A stretch of 6,193 bases of DNA from Actinomycetota bacterium (GCA_016781225.1 JADDQT010000122.1:1-6193); one strand, 5' to 3'. Positions 1 through 5,416 are shown, numbered from the stretch's first letter. Made by a program: numbers and translations. Notes: generated by a model from the sequence alone, not told the origin.

Positions 1-263
1 TGGAGCTGATCGAGCCCGCCGAGTGGGAGATCTGCTGTGGCTCGGCGGGCATCTACAACCTCATGCAACCGGAGGCGGGACGGGAGCTGGGCCGGCGGAA
101 GGCCCAGAACCTGGTGGCGACGGACGCTGAGGCCATCGCCTCGGGGAACCCCGGTTGCACGCTGCAGATAGCCGCCTATCTGCGCGAGGAGGGTCGGCCC
201 CTGCCCATCCATCACCCCATAGAGCTGGTCGACCGGTCCATCAGTGGGGCCGGCGCGCCCTGA
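1..263 (+). CDS. GlcF-like (Fe-S)-binding oxidoreductase subunit, C-terminal part only
   Basis: The 5' end lies outside the window; 86 codons remain before the TGA. The reading frame contains CCGSAGIYN near the start and GNPGC about 45 residues later, followed by a HPIELVD-like end. CCGSAG and GNPGC are the hallmarks of the last cysteine-rich CCG domain of the glycolate oxidase iron-sulfur subunit GlcF and related FAD-linked oxidase partners. In that family GlcF carries electrons from the flavin subunits (GlcD/GlcE) that oxidise glycolate to glyoxylate; the CCG cysteines belong to the redox-centre region. Family membership is seen directly; the glycolate substrate is inferred, because related 2-hydroxyacid oxidases and heterodisulfide-reductase-like proteins share the domain and the flavin genes would lie upstream, outside the window. 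Confidence 0.88.
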   Translation, partial: ELIEPAEWEICCGSAGIYNLMQPEAGRELGRRKAQNLVATDAEAIASGNPGCTLQIAAYLREEGRPLPIHHPIELVDRSISGAGAP

Positions 264-266
264 CCC

Positions 267-392
267 TCACCCGTCCTCTCTCTCAGGCGAGGGACCGGCG
301 TTCGGTTCCTGCTTCGGCATGTCGTCAGCCTCCGGTTCGACCTTGGGAGTCTGCCGTTGAGCGTCCTCCTCGCTGGGTTGCTCCCTCTCCAT
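267..392 (-). CDS. Small acidic, Pro/Glu-rich hypothetical protein (41 aa)
   Basis: A short minus-strand frame opens with ATG at 392 and ends with TGA at 269-267. The protein starts MEREQPSEED and ends PSPEREDG. It is almost wholly made of E, D, P, Q, K and R, with no cysteine, no hydrophobic segment and no aromatic residue, so it is expected to be intrinsically disordered and cytosolic. The main support is the ribosome binding site: a run reading AAAAAGGAGG on the minus strand (410-401) with 8 nt between AGGAGG and the ATG, the best Shine-Dalgarno site in the window. It converges with the GlcF-like gene, whose stop is 3 nt away. No family is recognised; a regulatory or stress role would be a guess. 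The alternative is a chance ORF, made less likely by the ideal SD and codon-like composition. Confidence 0.6.
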   Translation of the reverse strand: MEREQPSEEDAQRQTPKVEPEADDMPKQEPNAGPSPEREDG

Positions 393-400
393 TTCCCGGT

Positions 401-410
401 CCTCCTTTTT
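401..410 (-). promoter_or_regulatory. Strong Shine-Dalgarno site of the 41-aa acidic protein
   Basis: Read on the minus strand this is AAAAAGGAGG, close to a full anti-16S match, 8 nt before the ATG at 392. It decides the start of the small gene and is the main reason for calling it. Confidence 0.65.
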
Positions 411-451
411 CCGTCTGTTCCTCGGTCAGTCGTCCCGGCCGCCGAGCGGTC

Positions 452-468
452 CGCCTCTGAGTGAGGCG
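452..468. other. Small inverted repeat in the 393-579 intergenic stretch
   Basis: CGCCTC and GAGGCG (452-457 and 463-468) form a perfect 6-bp stem around the 5-nt spacer TGAGT. It lies between two divergent genes, about 60 nt upstream of the acidic-protein start codon and 110 nt upstream of the MDMPI gene. It could be a 5'-UTR hairpin or an operator; no T-tract follows on either strand. The rest of 393-579 shows no convincing promoter, RNA gene or ORF. Confidence 0.25.
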
Positions 469-579
469 CGTCATCATGCCGCGGCAATCTCGCGAAGGTA
501 GCGATGTGTAGGAAGCGCGCCCGACGGGCCTGAAGGTGTCGAACATCCCTCTGCCGAACAGAGCGGCTACGAAGTCTGC

Positions 580-1203
580 ATGCGGAAGCTCTACCTCCAG
601 GTCGCCACGGTCACTACTGAACTGGTCGCCAGCCCCTCCGTTGCCGAGCGCTGGTACGACCAGAGCGTGCTGCCCAACTTCGGCGTGGGCGGCCTGGCCG
701 GTCACCTGGCTCGCTCGATCCTGCAGGTGGAGTGGTACCTCGACGCCGACGTTGCAGGCGCTGAGCCGGTGAGCGCCGGCCAGTACTACGCGGGCCTCGA
801 GGGCGTGCACGAGGTGGACTCCGAGTTGAACGCCAGCGTTCGCCGGCGGGGTGAAGAGGTGGCACACGACGGCCCCATAGCCCTGGCCGAGCGCACCGCT
901 GCGGCGCTGAACCGGCTCCGCACACGCCTGCCGGCCGAGCCGGAGGACCGGCGGGTCGAGGCCATCGGGAGGGTGCTGCTGCTGGACGAGTACTTGAAGA
1001 CTCGCCTGGTCGAGATGACGGTCCACATGGACGACCTGGGGCTGAGCGTTGGGCTGAGCCCGCCGGAGGTGCCGACCGACGCCTACGGCGTCGCCATCGA
1101 GACACTGGTAGACGTGGCGACCCTCCGCCATGGGCCGCTGCCGATCCTGCGCGCCCTCACCCGTCACGAACGGCAGGGAACCGAGATCCTGCGGGTGTTG
1201 TAG
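580..1203 (+). CDS. Maleylpyruvate isomerase N-terminal (MDMPI/DinB-fold) domain protein
   Basis: This 207-aa protein has the pattern of actinobacterial mycothiol-dependent maleylpyruvate-isomerase-like proteins: a four-helix DinB/YfiT-type fold with VGGLAGHLAR near residues 36-45 and VEMTVHMDDL at 144-153. In characterised MDMPI the zinc ligands are one His on the second helix and an E-x3-H pair; here H42, E145 and H149 occupy these places, so the metal site looks intact. Many relatives are thiol-dependent S-transferases using mycothiol; the actual substrate is unknown, and it may not isomerise maleylpyruvate. ATG 580 is the only usual start in frame downstream of the TAG at 499-501. Its ribosome site is weak (GAAG at 571-574). 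It stands alone, with no aromatic-degradation genes nearby. Confidence 0.85.
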   Translation: MRKLYLQVATVTTELVASPSVAERWYDQSVLPNFGVGGLAGHLARSILQVEWYLDADVAGAEPVSAGQYYAGLEGVHEVDSELNASVRRRGEEVAHDGPIALAERTAAALNRLRTRLPAEPEDRRVEAIGRVLLLDEYLKTRLVEMTVHMDDLGLSVGLSPPEVPTDAYGVAIETLVDVATLRHGPLPILRALTRHERQGTEILRVL

Positions 1204-1237
1204 GTGTCTCGGCTGGTGGACGTCCCCCATGCGGTTC

Positions 1238-1375
1238 CTATGCCGAGCCGACCGAGAACTCCACGCCGCCGGTGCGCCGGATCTTGTGCCAGCGAAGGCG
1301 GGTTCCGACGGCGGCGCTCATGACGTACAGGCTCCGCTGCCCGTCCTGGCCGCCGACTTCGACTTCCTCAGGAAA
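1238..1375 (-). pseudogene. Orphan coding-like frame downstream of the anti-sigma gene (remnant or tiny ORF)
   Basis: On the minus strand, 45 sense codons from about 1375 to a TAG at 1240-1238 have strongly coding-like composition (38 of 45 third positions are G or C) and a protein-like translation: acidic PEEVEVGGQDGQ, then SLYVMSAAVGTRLRWHKIRR, then VEFSVGSA. The frame is shifted against the anti-sigma gene ending at 1393 and has no ATG, GTG or TTG near its beginning. The only in-frame ATG (1321-1319) would give 27 residues with a poor ribosome site. It may be the C-terminal remnant of a lost gene, a frameshifted extension of the anti-sigma protein, or a small ORF with an unusual start. No family is recognised. 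The rest of 1204-1392 holds nothing else I can support. Confidence 0.3.
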
Positions 1376-1392
1376 CCTTGCTGATGCCCTGA

Positions 1393-2352
1393 TCAGCGTC
1401 CCGCGGGGAAGGTCCGGTTGATGGTGGTCGAGGCTCCGGTGGTGGTGTCGAGCACGAAGACCCGGGAGTACAGGACGCGAAGCAGTTCGGGAGCCTCTCC
1501 GGAGGGGCAGGAGACGCTCGTGGGGAGGGGCGGAGTGAGCCGCAGCTCACCACGAGATGCACCGTTGACGGCGCTGAACCGACCTCCGGCTTCGCTCACG
1601 CCTGTCACCGGCACTTCGCGGCGGGCCTTCTCGCTCTTGCCCTTCTGACTCACGCACCCGTAGGTCGCAGTGGCGTCGGCTCGGGCGGTGACCGTTACCG
1701 AATCCGCTCCGACGGCTGCCTCGTGAAAGTTCACGAACAGCTGTGACCCCGTTACCTTCGCCTCGGCCCGGAGGATCGCCTTTGCCGCCTGCTTCGCCTG
1801 CCCAGGGGACGCCTGCGGCGCCTGCTGTGGGCCACGTCCCTTGCCCTCCGCAGGCGTGGCCGGACCGCCGCCGGGAGCCGCAGGCCCTTCGGAAGGGCCA
1901 GGTCCAGGGCCGGGTTGGGGACTCGCAGGCTCTGCTGGCCCTGCGGGTCCACCCTTCCCTACGGAGTCGGGTGGTGAGTCACCCAGGGAAGGCAGGGCAC
2001 GATTGGCAATCGACTGCAGAGGGCCGGGCAACACACCCGCCGCAGCCAGCCCGGTGGTGAGAGTCAGCGTGGCGGCCGCGGCCAGAACGCCCATCCTCAC
2101 GTTGCGCCGCTGCGCCAGCCGTACAGGCACGCTCATCGAAGGGTCGATGCCCTCGCCATCAGCACGCCGTGCCGCGGCCATGGCTCGCACGGTGTCCGAT
2201 TGTCGAGAGAGCTCAGCCGCCGACGGCTCAGCTCGGGCAGCCGAGAGCATGGTGGCCACGTGGCGGTAAGGATCGGCCACTTCGTCGGGCGCGAGTTCGC
2301 CCGCCAAGAGCCGATCGGCCGCAGTTTCGTCGAATTCCTCGTTCACGCCCAT
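1393..2352 (-). CDS. Single-pass membrane protein, probable anti-sigma factor partner of the adjacent ECF sigma factor
   Basis: The 319-aa protein has an acidic cytosolic head (about residues 1-80), one hydrophobic transmembrane segment (about 87-108, preceded by RRNVR), a long Pro/Gly/Ala linker (about 124-185) and an extracytoplasmic domain (about 190-319) with only two cysteines, C233 and C282, that could form a disulfide. This is the layout of membrane anti-sigma factors that hold an ECF sigma factor at the membrane and sense envelope signals outside. No zinc-binding HxxxCxxC motif is seen, so it is not a ZAS-type anti-sigma. The gene overlaps the sigma gene: ATG 2352 overlaps its stop by 10 nt, while a GTG at 2346 (third codon) would give the classic 4-nt GTGA overlap. 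Either start implies translational coupling. The role is inferred from context and topology. Confidence 0.75.
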   Translation of the reverse strand: MGVNEEFDETAADRLLAGELAPDEVADPYRHVATMLSAARAEPSAAELSRQSDTVRAMAAARRADGEGIDPSMSVPVRLAQRRNVRMGVLAAAATLTLTTGLAAAGVLPGPLQSIANRALPSLGDSPPDSVGKGGPAGPAEPASPQPGPGPGPSEGPAAPGGGPATPAEGKGRGPQQAPQASPGQAKQAAKAILRAEAKVTGSQLFVNFHEAAVGADSVTVTARADATATYGCVSQKGKSEKARREVPVTGVSEAGGRFSAVNGASRGELRLTPPLPTSVSCPSGEAPELLRVLYSRVFVLDTTTGASTTINRTFPAGR

Positions 2353-2939
2353 GTCCTGCCCTTGGGAGTCGTCACTCGGCGCCGTGGCGTTACACGCTCG
2401 GTAGTGAATTCCTCGGCCAGCCGCTTCAGAGCTCGGTGCTGAAGGACACGCACGGTCCCTGGGGGCTTGGCGACGATCTCGCCCACCTGGTCGGCACTAA
2501 GCCCGCCAAGGACCCGCAGGAGCAGGATCTCGGCCTGGTCGGGCGGAAGGCGTCTTATGCGGTCGAGCGCCTCCTCGGTCGCCACCGATGCCATCGCGCT
2601 CGACTCGGTGTCGTCGGGAGCGGGGCCGTCTCGCTCCTCGGCCGTGAGCCGGTAGTCACCGGGGCGCCTAGTCGATCGCCTGATGTGATCTACGAGGCGC
2701 CTCCGAGCGATTGTGAAGACCCAGCTTCTGAAGGCGGCCTCATTCCCGCTGAAGCGGTCGAGTGCCGAAGCGACGCTCATCCAGGTCTCGCCGGCCAGGT
2801 CCTCCGCGTCGCGCGGTGCCTGCAGCCTCAGGAATCGCAGCACGTATGCGTGCAAGCTCCGGTACAACTCCTCGAAGCCCCACTCCTGACCCCCCTGAGC
2901 GGCTCGTAGCACTGACTCGAACCGATCGTCTCCTGCCAC
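2343..2939 (-). CDS. ECF-type RNA polymerase sigma-70 family factor
   Basis: With the GTG start at 2939 this is 198 aa, usual for ECF sigma factors. Region 2 spans about residues 21-91, with FEELYRSLHAYVLRFL, the DAEDLAGETW core and WVFTIARRRLVDHIRR for -10 recognition. Region 4 spans about 123-175, with LPPDQAEILLLRV and the helix-turn-helix LSADQVGEIVAKPPGTVRVL that contacts the -35 element. The frame stays open upstream to a TTG at 3032 (229 aa, AGGG 7 nt before it). That extension is Arg-rich and unlike the family, so I prefer 2939, although its ribosome site is poor. It is followed by the overlapping anti-sigma-like gene, the standard arrangement for coupled expression and feedback. Two small envelope genes just upstream carry an ECF-like promoter element and are candidate targets. 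Confidence 0.9.
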   Translation of the reverse strand: MAGDDRFESVLRAAQGGQEWGFEELYRSLHAYVLRFLRLQAPRDAEDLAGETWMSVASALDRFSGNEAAFRSWVFTIARRRLVDHIRRSTRRPGDYRLTAEERDGPAPDDTESSAMASVATEEALDRIRRLPPDQAEILLLRVLGGLSADQVGEIVAKPPGTVRVLQHRALKRLAEEFTTERVTPRRRVTTPKGRTWA

Positions 2940-3056
2940 CGAAACGCCGTTCCCATCTGACCGCCGCCGATCGGCGATGTGTCGAGAATTTCTAGCTCGT
3001 CCGCCGGCCGGAACGAGCAGCGCATCAGTCAACTTGAAGCCCTGGTCTTGAACGCC

Positions 3057-3086
3057 GGCCGAGGCCCCCCAAAGGGAGCCTCGGCC
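3057..3086. terminator. Strong GC-rich hairpin between the sigma gene and the hydrophobic-protein gene
   Basis: GGCCGAGGC (3057-3065) and GCCTCGGCC (3078-3086) are perfectly complementary over 9 bp. After one mismatch, a further 3 bp (CCC/GGG) can pair around the loop CAAA. It lies about 90 nt past the stop of the minus-strand membrane protein gene and upstream of the sigma start, so it probably ends or attenuates that transcript before the sigma operon. No U-tract follows on either strand, which is common in high-GC actinobacteria but lowers certainty. If the sigma gene started at TTG 3032, the hairpin would sit in its 5' leader. Confidence 0.5.
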
Positions 3087-3177
3087 TTAGCGACCTACCT
3101 CCTCGATGGCGCCTCATTGCGCTACACCGCAGAGTGATCGGGCGAATCATTACGGCGACCGTCGAGTCAAGCCTTGG

Positions 3178-3345
3178 TCACCACCGGGTCCCTACGCGGC
3201 GGCCGCCGCCGTGAAAGGCGCCGGAGACGACGCTGGCGATCAACAACACCACGGCGATGATGAGGAGCCATTTCAGTCCCTCGACGAAGAGGCCGACACC
3301 GCCGAAGACGAGCGCCAGTATCAGCAGCAGAGCGACGAGTCCCAT
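3178..3345 (-). CDS. Small two-helix hydrophobic membrane protein (55 aa)
   Basis: A minus-strand frame from ATG 3345 to TGA 3180-3178. It has two hydrophobic segments, about residues 2-21 (LVALLLILALVFGGVGLF) and 26-42 (WLLIIAVVLLIASVV), separated by the short turn VEGLK, and ends in a Gly/Arg-rich tail with R49, R50 and R54. It resembles the short 'hydrophobic protein' genes common in actinobacteria and the Lmo0937-like small membrane proteins, whose biochemical role is unknown; family assignment is by general pattern only. AGGAGG sits at 3355-3350, 4 nt before the ATG, and a coding shadow cannot explain such a clean two-helix hairpin. Upstream are a 22-bp dyad and an ECF-like element shared with the secreted-peptide gene, so it is probably stress- or envelope-regulated. 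Confidence 0.8.
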   Translation of the reverse strand: MGLVALLLILALVFGGVGLFVEGLKWLLIIAVVLLIASVVSGAFHGGGRRVGTRW

Positions 3346-3363
3346 TTGTCCTCCTATCCCTTG

Positions 3364-3385
3364 CCGACGACCAAATGGTCATCGG
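3364..3385. promoter_or_regulatory. Near-perfect dyad just upstream of the membrane-protein ribosome site
   Basis: CCGACGACCA (3364-3373) and TGGTCATCGG (3376-3385) are inverted copies with one mismatch (a G-U pair in RNA) and a 2-nt centre. As DNA it could be an operator half-site pair; as RNA it forms a 9-bp stem with an AUUU loop on the minus-strand transcript, 8 nt before the Shine-Dalgarno site. It lies downstream of the proposed promoter, so a leader hairpin tuning translation or stability is as likely as a repressor site. Confidence 0.4.
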
Positions 3386-3408
3386 CTCTTGTGGTTGGCT
3401 GAACAGTG

Positions 3409-3434
3409 ATCGCCGCTCGTCGGCGAGCCGTTAC
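3409..3434 (-). promoter_or_regulatory. Candidate ECF-type promoter of the 55-aa membrane protein
   Basis: On the minus strand GTAACGG (3434-3428) is followed after 14 nt by GCGAT (3413-3409). The same pair, with a 13-nt gap, lies upstream of the secreted-peptide gene. The GTAACGG block begins the element 83 nt from the start codon here and 84 nt there. The bipartite form and spacing are what an ECF sigma factor recognises. Which sigma factor uses it is inferred from the neighbouring ECF gene. Confidence 0.4.
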
Positions 3435-3444
3435 ACGTGTCGTG

Positions 3445-3591
3445 TCACTTGAGACAGATGACGATGCCGTCCGCGCTCAGGTAGGAGCCACCAGGGCACG
3501 GGGGGCGTCCCTTGGCGGTGGCGGGTACTGCCGCCACGGCGACGAGCGCTCCGGCAGCCACGATGCTTGCCAACAGCCTTCTGGCCTTCAT
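3445..3591 (-). CDS. Small secreted peptide with signal sequence and two-cysteine mature part (48 aa)
   Basis: The ATG at 3591 follows AGGAGG (3603-3598) with a 6-nt gap. The N-terminus MKARR plus the hydrophobic run LLASIVAAGALVAVAAV and the end PATA form a clear Sec signal peptide with an A-x-A site near residue 26. The mature part would be only about 22 residues, beginning KGRPPCPGG and ending IVICLK, with C32 and C46 able to make one disulfide loop. No family is recognised. It could be a tiny extracellular structural or signalling peptide, an envelope-stress product or an antimicrobial peptide; no maturation or immunity gene is visible. It has an ECF-like promoter element in common with the next minus-strand gene and is divergent from the carboxylate-amine ligase gene. 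Confidence 0.78.
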   Translation of the reverse strand: MKARRLLASIVAAGALVAVAAVPATAKGRPPCPGGSYLSADGIVICLK

Positions 3592-3656
3592 GATGTTCCT
3601 CCTCTTGTAGGCGCTGTAGACGCAAGCCTTCAGATGAGAAGGCGTGCAAGGGAGGA

Positions 3657-3681
3657 ATCGCCGAGAAGAACATTCCGTTAC
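3657..3681 (-). promoter_or_regulatory. Candidate ECF-type promoter of the secreted-peptide gene
   Basis: On the minus strand GTAACGG (3681-3675) is followed after 13 nt by GCGAT (3661-3657), giving an estimated leader of nearly 60 nt before ATG 3591. It matches the element ahead of the 55-aa membrane protein in both blocks, in spacing to within 1 nt and in distance to the gene. Two further GTAACGG copies inside the anti-sigma coding region (1698-1692, 1755-1749) lack the second block. Confidence 0.42.
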
Positions 3682-3688
3682 GACGTCG

Positions 3689-3799
3689 GGAGCAGTTGGC
3701 CGGCCATCCGTCTTGGGAGCACGAGGTGCCGATGATTCCGGCGTACCCCTGCTGGACGATGTCGCAGTCGTCGCCGGGACCGTTGCCGGCGTCGGCCAC
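3689..3799 (-). pseudogene. Coding-like cysteine-containing frame between the secreted peptide and ligase genes
   Basis: Minus-strand codons from a GTG at 3799 have strongly GC-biased third positions (about 32 of 37), far above the plus-strand frame over the same bases, and then the bias collapses near 3689. The translation runs GNGPGDDCDIVQQGYAGIIG, then TSCSQDGWPANC, with three cysteines, as in a small extracellular domain. The frame does not stop there but runs on without coding bias; a TAA in a different frame at 3680-3678 lies only 9 nt on, so a frameshift may have removed the natural stop. No signal peptide or ribosome site is visible. It may be the 3' remnant of a second small secreted protein gene cut off by the ligase gene. 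No family is recognised and chance cannot be excluded. Confidence 0.3.
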
Positions 3800-3808
3800 A
3801 ATGAGCGG

Positions 3809-4912
3809 ATGGCGTCGCGGGCCGAGGACTTCACCCTCGGCATCGAGGAGGAGTACTTCCTCGTGGACGCGGCCACGCGCGCTCTCGGCCGCGGCTCCGA
3901 GGCCGTCATCGACCGGGCCCGGCAGGCCGTGGGCAACCAGGCCGACCACGAGCTGCAGCTCTCGCAGGTGGAGTCCGTCACGCCCGTGTGCCGCACCCTG
4001 GCCGAGGTGCGCGGCCATCTTTCCCGCATTCGTCGTGAGCTGGCAGCGGCGGCGGGAGCCGAGGGCAGGCGGCTGGTGGCGACGGGCTCCCATCCCTTCT
4101 CCCATTGGGACGAGGACCGAATCACGCCCAAACCGGCCTACCTCGGTCTGGAGCGGGACTACCAGCAGGTGGCGCGCGAGCAGCTCGTGTGCGGGAGTCA
4201 TGTGCACGTGGGGATCGCTGATCCCGAGATGGCCGTCCAGGTCATGAACCGCATGCGGCTGTGGCTCGGGCCCGTCCTCGCCCTGTCGGCCAACTCGCCG
4301 TTCTGGCTGGGCGCGGACACCGGCTACGCCAGCTTCCGCACCGAGGTGTGGACGCGTTGGCCCATGGCCGGCATCCCCGAGCACTTCGACTCCCGAGCCG
4401 AGTACGCCGCCGTGGTCGACACGCTGCTCGACACCGGCGCCATCGACGACCCGGCCCGTATCTACTGGGACGTTCGGCTCTCGGCCCGGTTCCCCACCGT
4501 GGAGGTACGAGTCACCGACGTCTGCTTCAGCGTGGACGAGGCGGTCATGGTGGCCGGCCTGTGCCGGGCCCTGGCCCGGACGTGCCACGACCACGCTGCC
4601 CGGGGCGAGCCGGAGCCCCGCCCGCGCCACGAGCTGCTCCGAGCGGCCAAGTGGCGGGCGGCCCGCTACGGCCTGGGCGCCGACCTGATCGACGTGGCCG
4701 GCCGGCGCTCCGTGCCCGCCAAGGACCTGGTCCGGGACCTCCTGGAGCGGGTGCGCCCCGCTCTAGAGGAGGACGGCGACTGGGACGAGGTGTCGGTCCT
4801 CGTCGACGAGACCCTCGCCGGCGGCAACGGCGCCGGTCGCCAGCGGGAGGTGTTCGCCCGTACCGGCCGCCTGGAGGACGTGGTGGACCTCGCCACCGTC
4901 ACCGGCACCTGA
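3809..4912 (+). CDS. Carboxylate-amine ligase, YbdK/GCS2 glutamate-cysteine ligase family
   Basis: The 367-aa protein, the usual length for the family, opens with LGIEEEYFLVD (residues 10-20), the glutamate/Mg-binding signature of GCS2 enzymes. Then come DHELQLSQVES (46-56), ATGSHPFSHW (91-100), CGSHVHVGI (128-136), ANSPFW (161-166) and DVRLSARFPTVEVRVTD (221-237), all conserved blocks of YbdK proteins. Members ligate an amino acid to the gamma-carboxyl of glutamate using ATP; weak gamma-glutamylcysteine synthesis is known for E. coli YbdK, but the natural substrate of most members is unknown. ATG 3809 was chosen because homology starts directly after it; the frame is open back to a GTG at 3644, but that stretch has weak coding bias and covers the divergent promoter region. 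The ribosome site is weak, so translation may be leaderless. Confidence 0.9.
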   Translation: MASRAEDFTLGIEEEYFLVDAATRALGRGSEAVIDRARQAVGNQADHELQLSQVESVTPVCRTLAEVRGHLSRIRRELAAAAGAEGRRLVATGSHPFSHWDEDRITPKPAYLGLERDYQQVAREQLVCGSHVHVGIADPEMAVQVMNRMRLWLGPVLALSANSPFWLGADTGYASFRTEVWTRWPMAGIPEHFDSRAEYAAVVDTLLDTGAIDDPARIYWDVRLSARFPTVEVRVTDVCFSVDEAVMVAGLCRALARTCHDHAARGEPEPRPRHELLRAAKWRAARYGLGADLIDVAGRRSVPAKDLVRDLLERVRPALEEDGDWDEVSVLVDETLAGGNGAGRQREVFARTGRLEDVVDLATVTGT

Positions 4913-4920
4913 CTTGCCTC

Positions 4921-4949
4921 TTGTCCCAGGCCGCCCCGAGGCTCATGAT
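4921..4949 (+). promoter_or_regulatory. Weak candidate promoter of the CBS-domain gene
   Basis: TTGTCC (4921-4926) and CATGAT (4944-4949) are separated by 17 nt and match the vegetative -35/-10 consensus at 3 and 4 of 6 positions. It is the only such pair I see in the 69-nt gap after the ligase gene; the gene could equally be read through from upstream. Confidence 0.2.
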
Positions 4950-4981
4950 GGCCTCACGGCTACGACAGGGGAGCGGACCTC

Positions 4982-5416
4982 ATGAAGGTGGAAGGCATCC
5001 TGAAGGACAAGGGCCACGAGGTGCAGACCGTGGGGCCGGACACTGCTGTGGTGCTGGCCGTCGACCGGCTCAGCTCCATGCAGATCGGGGCGCTGGTGGT
5101 GTCCGGCGACGGGAAGCGGGTCGAGGGGGTGATCTCCGAGCGCGACGTGGTGCGCGGTCTGGCCCATCACGGTCAGCGGCTCTTGGACCTCAAGGTGTCC
5201 GAGGTGATGGCGCGCCACGTGCCGGTCTGCTCTCCGGACGACTCCATCCAAGAGGTCATGGCCCAGATGACCCGGACGCGCAACCGCCACATCCCCGTGG
5301 TGCACGACGGCCAGTTGTACGGCCTGGTGAGCATCGGTGACCTCCTGAAGAACCGCCTGGAGGAGCTGGAGCTCCAGACCAACGTGCTCCGCGACTCCTA
5401 CATCTCCCGCCACTGA
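4982..5416 (+). CDS. Tandem CBS-domain protein (144 aa)
   Basis: The protein consists almost only of two CBS domains, about residues 12-66 (IGALVVSGDGKRVEGVISERDVVRGL region) and 75-128 (VSEVMARHVPVCSPDDSIQE, then RHIPVVHDGQLYGLVSIGDL). Such stand-alone pairs form a Bateman module that binds adenine nucleotides such as AMP, ATP or S-adenosylmethionine and act as cytosolic energy or redox sensors, often controlling a partner protein. The ISERDVVR and SIGDLLK ends carry the Asp usual for ribose binding. A helical tail (about 122-140) follows the second domain. AGGGGAG at 4967-4973 is a good ribosome site, 8 nt before the ATG. No effector domain is attached and the partner is unknown. Confidence 0.92.
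   Translation: MKVEGILKDKGHEVQTVGPDTAVVLAVDRLSSMQIGALVVSGDGKRVEGVISERDVVRGLAHHGQRLLDLKVSEVMARHVPVCSPDDSIQEVMAQMTRTRNRHIPVVHDGQLYGLVSIGDLLKNRLEELELQTNVLRDSYISRH

Noticed and set aside
325..1230. Long minus-strand ORF (301 codons) opposite the MDMPI gene
   Set aside because: Antisense shadow of a well-recognised plus-strand gene in GC-rich DNA; its translation shows no domain and it overlaps the better supported 41-aa gene.
1692..1755. Two more GTAACGG copies on the minus strand
   Set aside because: They lie inside the anti-sigma coding region, where they encode Val-Thr, and no GCGAT follows at the right distance.
3415..3428. Small inverted repeat GCTCG/CGAGC after the secreted-peptide stop
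   Set aside because: Only 5 bp, no U-tract, and it falls inside the proposed promoter of the next gene; too weak to call a terminator.
3644..3808. N-terminal extension of the ligase back to GTG 3644
   Set aside because: No GCS2 homology in the extension, weaker coding bias than the opposite strand, and it would run through the divergent promoter region.
3431..4630. Long minus-strand ORF (399 codons) opposite the ligase gene
   Set aside because: Mostly an antisense shadow of the ligase; only the part at 3689-3799 has independent coding bias and is reported separately.
4261..5340. Plus-strand ORF (359 codons) spanning the ligase end and the CBS gene
   Set aside because: Arg/Pro/Gly-rich out-of-frame translation typical of high-GC shadows; it overlaps two genes with conserved motifs.
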